Of a stretch of DNA of 48,591 nucleotides, positions 1 through 7,777 are shown piece after piece. Both the position numbers and the translations under genes were made by a program. Origin of the DNA: a virus; IMG/VR virus record IMGVR_UViG_3300036851_000128, positions 1 to 48,591 of that record; one strand, given 5' to 3'. Below the pieces are notes generated by a model, which saw only the letters and a list, made by a program, of their open reading frames with translations, was not told where the DNA came from and did not search any database. Positions within the stretch are counted from its first letter, which is position 1. Every line of letters begins with the position of its first letter.

Positions 1-127
1 CGACGCCTCGATTGTGGAACTGGCGCAAGCTGATCTGGTGCGCATCGACGCCGCCCTTTCCAAAACACGGGGGCAGTGATGGCTGAGAGATACACTGTAG
101 AGGACGGGCTCAACTGGCTTGGCGTCG
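1..127. repeat. 127-bp direct repeat, left copy
   Basis: Bases 1-127 are identical to 48465-48591. The left copy holds the last 26 codons of the gene whose full copy is 48169-48543, then the start of the 79-351 gene. Because a gene runs straight through it, this is best read as the overlap of a circular or circularly permuted assembly. A true short terminal repeat is less likely. Confidence 0.97.
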
Positions 128-351
128 GCATCATGCGTGCGGGCGAGAGCGACGTGGTTGCGACCGTCTGGATCACCGAGGACTTGCCTCAAGAAGCAGC
201 CCACTCCCTCGCTTTGAAGATGGCGGCGGCGGAGGCTCTCGCGGAGGCGTTGCGCGATTTTCTCGCGGAAGCCGATGCCGGACACGTCAGCGTCGAGGTA
301 GATCGTGCTGCTCGCGCCGCCCTCCGTCTCTCACGGGGAGAGGGGGAATGA
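79..351 (+). CDS. Hypothetical phage protein, 90 aa
   Basis: I do not recognise this 90-residue protein. It is mostly helical and Ala/Glu-rich, with no membrane segment or metal site. I chose ATG 79 because it shares a base with the stop of the preceding gene (TGATG), the coupling used throughout this operon; an in-frame GTG at 76 is the alternative. It overlaps the next gene by 4 bp (ATGA). Member of the rightward early operon. Confidence 0.75.
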   Translation: MAERYTVEDGLNWLGVGIMRAGESDVVATVWITEDLPQEAAHSLALKMAAAEALAEALRDFLAEADAGHVSVEVDRAARAALRLSRGEGE

Positions 352-632
352 GCGGGCAAGAGATAGCGCCGGAAGTCGTGGAGCGCCCGCTGCGCAGCCT
401 CTACAGCCCAGAAAAGGGGTTGATCGCGTGCGTGCTTTTGCAGGCCGCTTTCAAGGGGGACCGTGAGCCCTGCCACTTCTTCGGCGCCGGAGATTGGGAA
501 GTCAGCTTCCCCGATGAAACTTTCGGCTGGGTCGAATTGCCGCGTGAAGCGTGGCGGCGTCTCGGCATGATGACGCGCGAACAGCGGATTGCCGCGGTGC
601 GTGCGGCTCGCGAACTGGCTCCCGCAGCATGA
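348..632 (+). CDS. Hypothetical phage protein, 94 aa
   Basis: Unrecognised 94-residue protein with a central part rich in aromatic and acidic residues (FFGAGDWEVSF) and a helical C-terminus. It overlaps the genes on both sides by 4 bp, so it is translationally coupled within the early operon. No domain can be assigned. Confidence 0.75.
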   Translation: MSGQEIAPEVVERPLRSLYSPEKGLIACVLLQAAFKGDREPCHFFGAGDWEVSFPDETFGWVELPREAWRRLGMMTREQRIAAVRAARELAPAA

Positions 633-742
633 CCAGCCTCTACCCCACCCTCTGCAAAGCCCTGTTCGCAACAGGAGGGATTGTTGCCCTGGTGGTGATT
701 GCTTGGGCTGGATCGGACTTGGTTAGGAGGAATTGGAAGTGA
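629..742 (+). CDS. Small single-pass membrane protein, 37 aa
   Basis: A short ORF starting in the ATGA overlap with the previous gene. Residues 8-28 form one hydrophobic segment (ALFATGGIVALVVIAWAG), followed by a basic tail (RRNWK), so a small inner-membrane protein with the tail inside is likely. The overlapping start and the SD for the next gene inside its 3' end support it being real. Function unknown. Confidence 0.6.
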   Translation: MTSLYPTLCKALFATGGIVALVVIAWAGSDLVRRNWK

Positions 743-1206
743 CGAAGGTTTCTGGCGCTTCGCCTGACGGCGACCGGGCCACTCATGAACCGAGCCCTTC
801 GGTCTCGGCCGTGCCGGTGAGTGTCCCTAGCGCGGATGAGCGCGACGACTACCCCGACGAAGAAGGCTTCTATGACGACTGCGGGCGTTGGTGGCCGAAC
901 GATGCTGAGTGGCGCGACCGCTGCCAAGGGCTCGGAACCGCCGAATGCCACTGCGGCGGCGATCAGTGCTATTGCGAGAACTACGGCGAGATGGAGTGCC
1001 CGCTCTGCCATGGCGAGGGGTATTTCGTCCCGACCGCGGCGTTCAAGGCCGCGCGGGAAGCGCACGCCAAGTGGTGGCGCGAACTAAACGAGAAGCTGGC
1101 CGCGTCAGCGATGAGCGCCGGAACGGCTGAGACGCGCAGCGGCTCAGGTCCGCAGGGCCGCCAGCGCGACGGCGAAGCCGGGACGCCCGAAGGTTCCCCC
1201 TCATGA
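739..1206 (+). CDS. Cys-rich zinc-finger-like phage protein, 155 aa
   Basis: The middle third has a dense cysteine cluster (CHCGGDQCYC, then CPLCHGEGYF), resembling the CxxCxGxG zinc ribbons of DnaJ-like proteins. The N-terminus is acidic and the C-terminus low-complexity. I chose GTG 739 because the SD TTAGGAGG (723-730) lies 8 bases upstream and the GTG overlaps the previous stop (GTGA). TTG 733 is too close to the SD. Probably binds zinc; its partner is unknown. Confidence 0.75.
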   Translation: MTKVSGASPDGDRATHEPSPSVSAVPVSVPSADERDDYPDEEGFYDDCGRWWPNDAEWRDRCQGLGTAECHCGGDQCYCENYGEMECPLCHGEGYFVPTAAFKAAREAHAKWWRELNEKLAASAMSAGTAETRSGSGPQGRQRDGEAGTPEGSPS

Positions 1207-1394
1207 CCCGCCGCCACACCCGAGCACTCGGTGCATTCGATGCCCGGTACAACGCCGTCATCGACCAGCTCCTCTCTCACGAAACACCAGCCCAGCACAT
1301 GCTCAGAATCAATGGGCCTGCAATCAAAAGGGCTTGTGAGGAGATGGATGCCGAGATGCGGGCGCGTGCCGTCCCGGCACCGGGGGAGTTCTGA
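1203..1394 (+). CDS. Hypothetical phage protein, 63 aa
   Basis: Small, probably helical protein of unknown function with alternating basic and acidic residues. It is ATGA-coupled to the gene before and TGATG-coupled to the gene after. No motif was recognised. Confidence 0.7.
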   Translation: MTRRHTRALGAFDARYNAVIDQLLSHETPAQHMLRINGPAIKRACEEMDAEMRARAVPAPGEF

Positions 1395-1627
1395 TGCCCG
1401 ATCCCAACCCCATGCGCCTCTCGCTGCACACCGACAAGGCAACCGGCATCGTCGCAGAACACCTGCTCTACACCGAAGGCACAGCCGAAATCCTTGGCCG
1501 CAGCTCCTTTTGGTTCGCCTACCCTCATGAGGGGGCGAATGTATTCGATGGATGCCCCGGAGATACCAGGCGGGAAGCCATTGCGAAGGTGCTGGCCCGC
1601 AACCCTCAACAGAGAAGGGCCGCGTGA
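1394..1627 (+). CDS. Hypothetical phage protein, 77 aa
   Basis: Unrecognised 77-residue protein. The start shares a base with the previous stop, and its own stop shares a base with the start of the next gene at 1627. It lies directly upstream of the recombination block. It contains an aromatic-rich stretch (SSFWFAYPHEG) typical of small phage proteins without a named domain. Confidence 0.7.
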   Translation: MPDPNPMRLSLHTDKATGIVAEHLLYTEGTAEILGRSSFWFAYPHEGANVFDGCPGDTRREAIAKVLARNPQQRRAA

Positions 1628-2358
1628 TGGCAACCGCCGCAGAGGCCGTAATCGGCCACAACAACCCGCCCGGACTGACGCCTTTCGAGGGGATCAGGAT
1701 TCACATTGATGACTTGATGGAAACCGCGCAAGGCTTCCTCGACGGCGAGCCGATCCTTACGCAGGCGCTGGCCGATGAAGTGGGCAGGCTGCTGGATGAA
1801 GCCCGCCAAGCAGAGAAGGCGGCTGAGGCGCAGCGCAAGATCGAAGTCAAGCCGTTCGATGACGGCAAAGCGGAAGTCCAGGCGCGCTACAACCCGCTGA
1901 AGGCCAAGTGCGCGCTCGTGGCCAGCACCGCCAAGCAGGCGCTCGCACCCTTCCTCGCTGCTGAACAGGCCAAGCGCGATGCTGAGGCAGCGGAGGCGCG
2001 CAAGATCGCCGAGGCGAAGGCTGAGGAAGCCCGCGCCGCCAGCCGCGCCGCGGAGGCCACGGACTTGGCCGCCCGCGAACAGGCGGAAGCACTGCTGAAG
2101 GAAGCCGAGAAAGCCGACAGGCTCGCCAGCCGTGCCGAGAAAGGCAAGGCGATGGTAGCGGGTGGCGCGCGTTCATCGTCGCTGCGCTCGGCTTGGACGC
2201 CAGAACTCACCGATCCGGCAGCCGCGCTCAAGCACTACCGGGCCAAGCAGCCGGACGAGCTGAAGGCATGGCTGCTGTCTCAAGCGCAGGCGGACGTGCG
2301 GGCGGGCGCTCGCGCCATTCCGGGCTTCAACATCACCGAAGAGAGGGTCGTACAATGA
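1627..2358 (+). CDS. Coiled-coil protein upstream of Rad52-like annealase
   Basis: 243 residues. A short N-terminal motif (GHNNPP, residues 9-14) precedes a long Ala/Glu/Lys-rich helix (about 65-185) with coiled-coil character and a small C-terminal domain. Phage proteins of this shape often sit beside single-strand annealing proteins, so a role in recombination or DNA binding is inferred from context only. I chose ATG 1627 because of the TGATG overlap; GTG 1624 is in frame. Confidence 0.8.
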   Translation: MATAAEAVIGHNNPPGLTPFEGIRIHIDDLMETAQGFLDGEPILTQALADEVGRLLDEARQAEKAAEAQRKIEVKPFDDGKAEVQARYNPLKAKCALVASTAKQALAPFLAAEQAKRDAEAAEARKIAEAKAEEARAASRAAEATDLAAREQAEALLKEAEKADRLASRAEKGKAMVAGGARSSSLRSAWTPELTDPAAALKHYRAKQPDELKAWLLSQAQADVRAGARAIPGFNITEERVVQ

Positions 2359-3008
2359 CGTTCACCGCGAAACAGAGCGATGAACTCGCCAAGCCGCTGG
2401 ACCCCAAGCACGTGGTCAAGCCGACCGGCCAGTTCGGCGCGAAAGGCGACTACATCGAGGGCTGGCACGCCATCGCGGAGGCCAATCGCATCTTCGGGCA
2501 CGATGGCTGGTCCTATACCATCCAGCTTATCCAGGACAGCTTGATTCAGGCCGATATCGAGCGCGAGCGCAACGGCCAGAAGCATACTGAGAAGCAGTGG
2601 CAGGCCGCCTACACCTGCATCTGCACGGTATCGGCTGGCGGCGCCACGCGGCAGGACGTGGGCTTCGGCTCCGGCTTCGCCAAGCAGATCGGCGACGCGA
2701 TCGAGGGTGCAACCAAGGAAGCCGCCACCGATGCGCTCAAGCGCGCGCTGCGGACCTTCGGCCACCCGTTCGGGCTGGCGCTCTACGACAAGAGCCGCGC
2801 CAACGTGCAAGCCCCTCCGGTGCCTGTTATCGACGATGCCCAATGGGCCGAGCTGGCGCAACTGGTCGAGGCGACCAAAGGCGACACCATCGCCATGTGC
2901 GAGCACTACAAAGTCAAGTCTCTCCGCGAGCTGACGGTCCCTCAATTCGAGCACGCACGCGACACGCTGCGCAGGCGACTCCCGAACCCCAACAAAAAGG
3001 CAGCTTGA
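2355..3008 (+). CDS. Rad52/Rad22-family single-strand annealing protein
   Basis: 217 residues. The central part has the Rad52 hallmarks: a GYxEGWHAI-like motif here written YIEGWHAIAEANRIFG, and the KEAATDALKRALRTFG helix followed by FGLALYDK. Proteins of this family form rings that anneal complementary single strands in phage recombination. The C-terminal tail (about 150-217) is separate and may bind partners. It starts in the ATGA overlap at 2355, and SSB follows at 3011 and NinB at 3762, forming a recombination cassette. Confidence 0.88.
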   Translation: MTFTAKQSDELAKPLDPKHVVKPTGQFGAKGDYIEGWHAIAEANRIFGHDGWSYTIQLIQDSLIQADIERERNGQKHTEKQWQAAYTCICTVSAGGATRQDVGFGSGFAKQIGDAIEGATKEAATDALKRALRTFGHPFGLALYDKSRANVQAPPVPVIDDAQWAELAQLVEATKGDTIAMCEHYKVKSLRELTVPQFEHARDTLRRRLPNPNKKAA

Positions 3009-3010
3009 CC

Positions 3011-3418
3011 ATGCAGGTGCTCACCATTTCCGGCAATCTCGGCAAGGACGCAGAGCTTCGACAGACCCAGGGCGGAGACGACGTTCTAACCTTCAATCTC
3101 GGCGTGCAGAACGGCTATGGGCGCGACGCAGGGACCATCTGGTACCGCTGTTCAATCTGGGGCCAGCGCGCCAAGTCGCTGAACGGCAAGCTCCGCAAGG
3201 GCGATAAGGCATTCGTCTCCGGCGCGCTCACCATCGGCGAGTATCAGGGCAAGCCGCAGTACGATGTTCGCGTTGCCGAGCTGGACTTCACCAGCAAGGG
3301 CGAGCGGCCAGCGCAGGACAGCCGAGGCGGCGGCGGAGCGGACAGCCATCCCGACGACCTGGACGACAATGTTCCATTCGTCACCAGCGGCCCCGTCCGC
3401 GGGCATCGGAATTTCTAA
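3011..3418 (+). CDS. ssb: Single-stranded DNA-binding protein
   Basis: 135 residues with an OB-fold like bacterial SSB: an N-terminal GNLGKDAELR strand-turn, a WYRCSIWGQRAKSL segment and VSGALTIGEYQGKPQYDV. The acidic DDLDDNVPF stretch resembles the SSB protein-interaction tip but is followed by about 10 extra residues instead of ending the protein. It would coat single-stranded DNA during replication and annealing, together with the Rad52-like protein upstream. Confidence 0.9.
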   Translation: MQVLTISGNLGKDAELRQTQGGDDVLTFNLGVQNGYGRDAGTIWYRCSIWGQRAKSLNGKLRKGDKAFVSGALTIGEYQGKPQYDVRVAELDFTSKGERPAQDSRGGGGADSHPDDLDDNVPFVTSGPVRGHRNF

Positions 3419-3765
3419 TGCTTCCCGCCCGCCTGCCAAAGAAGCCGAAACGCGCGAGCCGCTGGCGTTCGCAGGCACACTGCAATTTCGTGCGCGGCCA
3501 CGCTTGCTCAAAGTGCGGATCGACAGCGGCTATCGAGGTCGCGCACGTCCGGTTGGGCTCTAGCGCCGGCATCGGCCAGAAGCCGGACGATTGGATGACG
3601 GTCAGCCTCTGCGGCGGCCCGGCGGGTTGCCACGCCCGTCAGCATCGCGAAGGCGAGCAGACTTTCTGGCGCGGCTTTCCCTTGGCGGACCTTATCGAGG
3701 CGTTCGTGAAGGCCAGCCCCAAGCGTCACGAGATCGAGCAGATACGCCGGGAGCGCGCAGCATGA
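3418..3765 (+). CDS. HNH-type (DUF968-like) recombination-associated protein
   Basis: 115 residues. The metal-binding layout CSKCG ... EVAHV ... SLCGG ... CHARQH ... FW matches small His-Me-finger (HNH-like) phage proteins of the DUF968 type, which are often next to NinB. It could be a structure-specific or single-strand nuclease in phage recombination. The start overlaps the SSB stop (TAATG) and its end overlaps NinB by 4 bp. Confidence 0.7.
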   Translation: MLPARLPKKPKRASRWRSQAHCNFVRGHACSKCGSTAAIEVAHVRLGSSAGIGQKPDDWMTVSLCGGPAGCHARQHREGEQTFWRGFPLADLIEAFVKASPKRHEIEQIRRERAA

Positions 3766-4157
3766 TCGGCCAGACCGTCCGCCTAGTCTCCGATTCCGCC
3801 CGCTCGCTGGCACGGCGGATGATCGATCGCGCCCCGCCTGGGTCCGTCGTCAACATCCGCGAGGCGACGCGCACGAACGAGCAGAACGCCAAGATGCACG
3901 CCATGCTCAGCGATATCGCTCGGGCAAAGCCGGACGGGCGCGTCCACACCACCGACCAATGGAAAGCCATCTTCATGGCCGCCTGCGGGCACAAGCCGAG
4001 CTTCCTGCCTGCGCTGGAGGGTGATGACTTTCTCTGCACCGGATACCGCTCTTCCCGGCTCACCAAGGCGGAAATGAGCGACCTGATCGAATGCATGTAC
4101 GAGTTCGGCGCGCGCAAGGGTGTCGAATGGTCTGAGCCCAAAGAGGAAGCCGCATGA
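3762..4157 (+). CDS. ninB: NinB/Orf-family recombination mediator
   Basis: 131 residues of NinB type, with the conserved region REATRTNEQNAKMHAMLSDI, an HTTDQWKAIFMAACGHK segment and the YRSSRLTKAEMSDLIECMYEFGA helix. NinB (lambda Orf) binds single-stranded DNA and helps load the annealing protein, fitting the Rad52-SSB-NinB order here. It starts in an ATGA overlap. Two strong hairpins follow immediately downstream. Confidence 0.88.
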   Translation: MIGQTVRLVSDSARSLARRMIDRAPPGSVVNIREATRTNEQNAKMHAMLSDIARAKPDGRVHTTDQWKAIFMAACGHKPSFLPALEGDDFLCTGYRSSRLTKAEMSDLIECMYEFGARKGVEWSEPKEEAA

Positions 4158-4161
4158 AATC

Positions 4162-4216
4162 CCACCGGTCTCCCCCGTCCGGTGGCGGGGGCGGTGCTAC
4201 TCCCTGTGCCGCCCCC
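4162..4216 (+). promoter_or_regulatory. Tandem perfect hairpins between ninB and next gene
   Basis: Two adjacent inverted repeats: CCACCGG (4162-4168) with CCGGTGG (4179-4185), and GGGGGCGG (4187-4194) with CCGCCCCC (4209-4216). The CCCCC in the first loop (4172-4176) could instead pair with GGGGG (4187-4191), so the RNA may switch between two folds. No U-tract follows. The SD of the next gene starts 10 bases beyond. A 23-codon ORF from ATG 4154 crosses the region but looks incidental. Confidence 0.6.
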
Positions 4217-4236
4217 AAGAGTTGAAGGAGAAGGAA

Positions 4237-4908
4237 ATGAACGAGGATTTGGGCGCGCCCGTGCCGGGACAGGCTCTCGCGGTTCCCGTCGAGCCCGCAA
4301 GCGGTCTCGCCCCTCCGGGCTTCGATCCTTCGCGCTTGGTGCTTGAACACTTTTCGAAGCGCCCGCTAGTGCGGGTCAGATCGACGAAGCAATGGCTCAT
4401 CGGCGACAAGGACTGGAACTGGCGCGGGAAGCCAAAGGGATTGTGGGTCAGCGTCAAAGGCGAAATGGACTGGCGCGAATGGTGCGAGGCAGAAAGTTTC
4501 GGCCTTGACCGCCTCAAGTGGCGCAGCGTCATCACGCTTTCGTCCGTCGCAAACATTCTTCACATTCGTTCGGTGGGCGAACTGGACGCCTTCGACGAAC
4601 TTTACGGACGTGATGAGCGAATCGGCACTAGCGATTACTCCAAGCGCATTATCGACTGGGAGCATGTCGCCAAAGAATATGACGGCATCTTGATCGCGCC
4701 ATACCAGTGGGAACGCCGTTTCGATGGTCGAGTGTCCGACTGGTATTACGGATGGGACTGCGCCAGCGGCGTTATCTGGAACGCCCGCGCTATCGCGTCA
4801 TGCGACACTCACCCGGAGGGCGGAGACGCGAATGCGGCTCCGTTCATGAGTGGCGCGGTGCCCGAAGGGCAGGCGCCCAATCTCCAGCCGGACAATCCCC
4901 ATGACTGA
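4237..4908 (+). CDS. Conserved Trp-rich phage protein of unknown function
   Basis: 223 residues after a good SD (AAGGAG at 4225-4230). Recognisable blocks are KPKGLWVSV, DWREWCEAE, IIDWEHVAKEYDGILIAPYQ and WYYGWDCASGVIWN, a pattern I associate with uncharacterised phage proteins. No catalytic motif can be named with confidence. It is the first gene after the tandem hairpins and overlaps the next gene by 8 bp. Confidence 0.8.
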   Translation: MNEDLGAPVPGQALAVPVEPASGLAPPGFDPSRLVLEHFSKRPLVRVRSTKQWLIGDKDWNWRGKPKGLWVSVKGEMDWREWCEAESFGLDRLKWRSVITLSSVANILHIRSVGELDAFDELYGRDERIGTSDYSKRIIDWEHVAKEYDGILIAPYQWERRFDGRVSDWYYGWDCASGVIWNARAIASCDTHPEGGDANAAPFMSGAVPEGQAPNLQPDNPHD

Positions 4909-5455
4909 TGAAGTGAAGCGATTGCGGGAGCTGCTGGCGAAGGCGACGCAGCTTCCGTGGCGGCTCGGGGCCGACCTTTGCAACGTACACCCGGATTGGC
5001 GGGACGATATCGGCAACTCGACCAACGACAACTATCATCGCAACGGGTTTGCCAAGCGCATTTGCCGCATCGGCGCCTATCCGGACGACTGGCGTGATAT
5101 CGAGCAATTCGTTGGCGACGGAACCTTGATCGTCGAAGCCATCAACGCCCTCCCCGGCCTGTTGGACACCCTCGAATCCCTCACCCTACCTGCGGAGGAC
5201 GTTGTGGAGCGGGTGGCGCGAGCACTTTGTCGCCATGATGGCAACGAAGACGAGTTAGCTTGTCGCTACGAGGCCGCCGCTCGTGCAGCCCTCGCCTCGA
5301 TGCCCTCCCAAGGGGTGGAGCAGGAGAACAACTACCCGCAGTGCCCGGACTGCGGCGCGCCTCCGGGTCTCGATTGCCGCACGATCCAAGGGCGCACCCA
5401 ACCGCACGAGTCCCGGCTCGCCCTTCTCCGCACTGATGAAGGAGCGGAGCGATGA
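4901..5455 (+). CDS. Phage protein with ERxARA module and zinc ribbon
   Basis: 184 residues in two parts. The middle has the module VERVARALCRH...YEAAARAALASM, resembling the genes at 9844 and 10218. The C-terminus has a phage-type zinc ribbon (CPDCGAPPGLDC...PHESR). The N-terminus resembles NARLI-type phage proteins in its VEAINALPGLLDTLE helix. Modular accessory protein of the early operon; function unknown. Confidence 0.75.
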   Translation: MTDEVKRLRELLAKATQLPWRLGADLCNVHPDWRDDIGNSTNDNYHRNGFAKRICRIGAYPDDWRDIEQFVGDGTLIVEAINALPGLLDTLESLTLPAEDVVERVARALCRHDGNEDELACRYEAAARAALASMPSQGVEQENNYPQCPDCGAPPGLDCRTIQGRTQPHESRLALLRTDEGAER

Positions 5456-5625
5456 GCGCGAGGCGATATGTCGGCGTTCCCGCATCGGGCGAACGCAAAT
5501 GTCCGCGCTGCAAAGGGCACGGACAGTTCGACGAACGCGCCCCAAATGGCAGGCTCAAGCAATGTGACCGCTGCGACGGAGCCGGCGTGATTGCTGAGCC
5601 CAAGCCCCCAAAGGACTCCCAATGA
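5452..5625 (+). CDS. Small DnaJ-like zinc-finger protein, 57 aa
   Basis: A 57-codon gene with two CxxCxGxG-type knuckles, CPRCKGHG (residues 17-24) and CDRCDGAG (38-45), as in the cysteine-rich domain of DnaJ. It has ATGA overlaps on both sides (5452-5455 and 5622-5625), supporting translation. Probably a zinc-binding mini-protein that contacts a partner; no enzymatic motif. Confidence 0.72.
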   Translation: MSARRYVGVPASGERKCPRCKGHGQFDERAPNGRLKQCDRCDGAGVIAEPKPPKDSQ

Positions 5626-6044
5626 CACAAGATGAAGCACGGGCGGATGCGAGCGCTAGCGCCGCTCTCGCCGTGGTGGTGCCCGCCCTCCCCGCTGGCT
5701 ATGTGGCTGTGCGCAGGGAAGTGGTGGAGCGATTAGTCGGGTATCTCGATCAATCGCACACCAGCTCGGACATCGCGGGAAGAATAGCGCTTACGCACAT
5801 GCTCGTTGACCTGTCCCGCCTCCGCGAAGCCCTGTCCGCCGCTCCGGTGGCTGGGGAGACCCAAGAGCAGACCTTTCGGTACGGCTTCAAGGACGGATGG
5901 CGCTACAGCCAAACGCTCCGCCTTAACGCCAGTGCTGCCGAAGATGAGGCGTGGAAATACTATCAGGAAGCCCGCGATTATCGGGAGCATAAGGCCGCTA
6001 TGCTCGCCGCCGCTATCCGGGCAAGCAATGGAGGAACAAGGTGA
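5622..6044 (+). CDS. Hypothetical phage protein, 140 aa
   Basis: Ala-rich, mostly helical protein with no recognised domain. It has two helical regions: about 20-75 (VRREVVERLVGYLDQ, LTHMLVDLSRLREAL) and 95-130 (AAEDEAWKYYQEARDYREH). ATGA-coupled to the preceding zinc-finger gene and GTGA-coupled to the next. Confidence 0.72.
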   Translation: MTQDEARADASASAALAVVVPALPAGYVAVRREVVERLVGYLDQSHTSSDIAGRIALTHMLVDLSRLREALSAAPVAGETQEQTFRYGFKDGWRYSQTLRLNASAAEDEAWKYYQEARDYREHKAAMLAAAIRASNGGTR

Positions 6045-6241
6045 CCAACCTCTACCACGCACCCCCTCGCCTTTCCGACTTGAAGGGCGACGAACTACGT
6101 CAGGCTCTCGCTGAACGTCACCGCCAGAACCGCGAGGCATGGCTCAGGAATCGTACCCAGGAAAGCCGGGCCTCCAAGGCGGCGCGGTGGATCGTGGACC
6201 GCATCGAAGGTGGCCGGTTCGTGGCGAGGAAGGGGGCGTAG
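6041..6241 (+). CDS. Hypothetical basic protein, 66 aa
   Basis: Small, strongly basic helical protein (RHRQNREAWLRNRTQES, then KAARWIVDRIEGGRF). GTG start overlapping the previous stop (GTGA). It sits immediately before the Xis-like gene and might bind nucleic acid, but no fold can be assigned. Confidence 0.65.
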   Translation: MTNLYHAPPRLSDLKGDELRQALAERHRQNREAWLRNRTQESRASKAARWIVDRIEGGRFVARKGA

Positions 6242-6508
6242 GTGACGCCTGCGCGCGACGAGTTGCCGAACTGGCCCCGGCTTATGTCGGGAGAACTTGC
6301 CGCGCGCTATGTTGGATTGAGCGAAACGACGCTTCGCAAAGATGGCCCAAAGCCCAAGCGCTACGGCCGGCGCGTGCTCTACGATATTCACGATCTTGAC
6401 CGATGGGCCGACAGGCTGGACGATCAGCCTCTTGCAGACAACGACGCCGAGAAGGAAGCTGCCGAAGTCGAGCGGCGATTCTTGGAGAGGCGGCGTGGCG
6501 GTGACTAA
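6242..6508 (+). CDS. Excisionase-like (AlpA/MerR-type) DNA-binding protein
   Basis: 88 residues, GTG start. Residues 13-57 read as a compact winged helix of the AlpA/Xis kind: MSGELAARYVGLSETTLRK, then KPKRYGRRVLYDIHDLDRWADR. Such proteins choose the direction of integrase or activate transcription. Its 3' end overlaps the integrase start, giving a xis-int order. Confidence 0.78.
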   Translation: MTPARDELPNWPRLMSGELAARYVGLSETTLRKDGPKPKRYGRRVLYDIHDLDRWADRLDDQPLADNDAEKEAAEVERRFLERRRGGD

Positions 6509-7496
6509 CCTACCCTTCACCTATGTCGTCAAGGGCAAGTACTGGCGGTTCCGGCGCGGCTCGCTTCATGCCGCGCTGCCCGGCGCCCCCGGCGATGCTG
6601 AATTTCACGCCAAATATGCCGAACTGGTAGGCCTGTCCGAACCGAAGGCCCCGCCGCGCCGCGAGACGTTCGAATGGCTCATCGGCCAGTATCGCACCAG
6701 CGCCGAGTTCAGGAACCTCGCCGATCGCACGCAGGACGACTACGGACAGACGCTCGATTTACTTGTCAAAGAGCTGGGCGCAGAGCCCTACCGATACACG
6801 ACGCGCGCGATGATAAAGGCGGTTCGCGACGACTACGCGGATACTACGCGAAAAGCGCACAAAATCAAGCAAATGGTGTCGCGACTCTATAGCTGGGCAG
6901 ACGAAAACAGCTATGTCCCTGAGCACTTCAACCCGGCCAAGGGGATCAAGCGGCTCAAGCGCAAGGGCGGCGAGCGCGAGATCGTCGTATGGTCCGACGC
7001 GGAGATCGCGGCATTCCTCGAACACGCGCCGCCACACCTAAAAACACCAGTCCTGATTGCGCTCTACACCGGGCAGCGCAAGGAAGACGTGCTGCGCATG
7101 ACCTGGTTGCAATTCCAAGGCGATATTGTCCGCGTGCGCCAGAGCAAGACTTCTGCGCTGCTCGACATCGCCTGCCACTCGGTTCTTCGCCGGCATCTAG
7201 AGGGCATGAAGCGCGAGGGCGTGGTGATCTGCCTGCGCGAGAGCGGCGAGCCGTGGAACCCGAACGCCTTTGGCGCAGCGCTCTACAGGCAGGTTCGCCG
7301 AACGCCCCATATGCCGCCTGATCGCTCGATGCACGGCCTGCGCTATGCTGCTGGATCGACACTGGACGAAGCGGGAGCGACGGTCGCGGAGATTGAATCG
7401 GTGCTCGGGCACCGGACGTTCAAGATGGCGCTCAAATACGCCTCGCAGCGGCTTCGTGCGAAGGTCGCGGTGGCGAAGATGGAAAGCGCGGGGTAG
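6495..7496 (+). CDS. int: Tyrosine integrase
   Basis: 333 residues with an N-terminal SAM-like core-binding domain and a C-terminal catalytic domain. Active-site residues are intact: R195 (TGQRKEDVLRMTW), H280 and R283 (MHGLRY), H306 (LGHRTF) and Y315 (MALKYAS). It would integrate and excise the phage at att. I chose GTG 6495 because GGAG lies at 6484-6487; GTG 6501 is also possible. The start overlaps the Xis-like gene, and a candidate attP lies 0.5 kb downstream. Confidence 0.92.
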   Translation: MAVTNLPFTYVVKGKYWRFRRGSLHAALPGAPGDAEFHAKYAELVGLSEPKAPPRRETFEWLIGQYRTSAEFRNLADRTQDDYGQTLDLLVKELGAEPYRYTTRAMIKAVRDDYADTTRKAHKIKQMVSRLYSWADENSYVPEHFNPAKGIKRLKRKGGEREIVVWSDAEIAAFLEHAPPHLKTPVLIALYTGQRKEDVLRMTWLQFQGDIVRVRQSKTSALLDIACHSVLRRHLEGMKREGVVICLRESGEPWNPNAFGAALYRQVRRTPHMPPDRSMHGLRYAAGSTLDEAGATVAEIESVLGHRTFKMALKYASQRLRAKVAVAKMESAG

Positions 7497-7508
7497 GAAA
7501 AATATTCC

Positions 7509-7538
7509 TTGACTACGGCGGAATTATTTTCCTATAAG
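7509..7538 (+). promoter_or_regulatory. Sigma70-like promoter after int
   Basis: TTGACT (7509-7514) and TATAAG (7533-7538) are separated by 18 bp in an AT-rich stretch unlike its surroundings. It would drive the two small genes downstream. A hairpin GCGGGC/GCCCGC (7538-7543 with 7555-7560) falls in the start of the transcript, just before the SD AGAAGGAG. Confidence 0.7.
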
Positions 7539-7579
7539 CGGGCGTGGGCGTTGAGCCCGCCTGAGAAGGAGAAATCGAG

Positions 7580-7777
7580 ATGCACAGATCGCTCAGAAAC
7601 AGCATCGAAGCCGAAGCCATTTCACTCGAGGCGGATGCTAGGCGAATAGAGGCGGAATTGAAGGCATCCAATGCGCCGGAAAATTCCATCCGCTTGTATG
7701 TCGAACCGCGCAGAGAGGCCGCCACAAAGCTGCGTGACGCTTTGCGGGCGTGCGATGCGATCATTCCAGTAGGCTGA
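7580..7777 (+). CDS. Small coiled-coil protein, 65 aa
   Basis: 65 residues, almost wholly helical and charged (EAEAISLEADARRIEAELKAS). SD AGAAGGAG precedes ATG 7580, and a clear promoter lies just upstream. The stop shares a base with the start of the XRE gene (TGATG), so the two may act together, perhaps as a regulator pair or toxin-antitoxin-like unit. That pairing is only suggested by gene order. Confidence 0.7.
   Translation: MHRSLRNSIEAEAISLEADARRIEAELKASNAPENSIRLYVEPRREAATKLRDALRACDAIIPVG

Noticed and set aside
4154-4225. 23-codon ORF after ninB
   Set aside because: Gly/Pro-rich by virtue of the two hairpins; the DNA is better explained as RNA structure.
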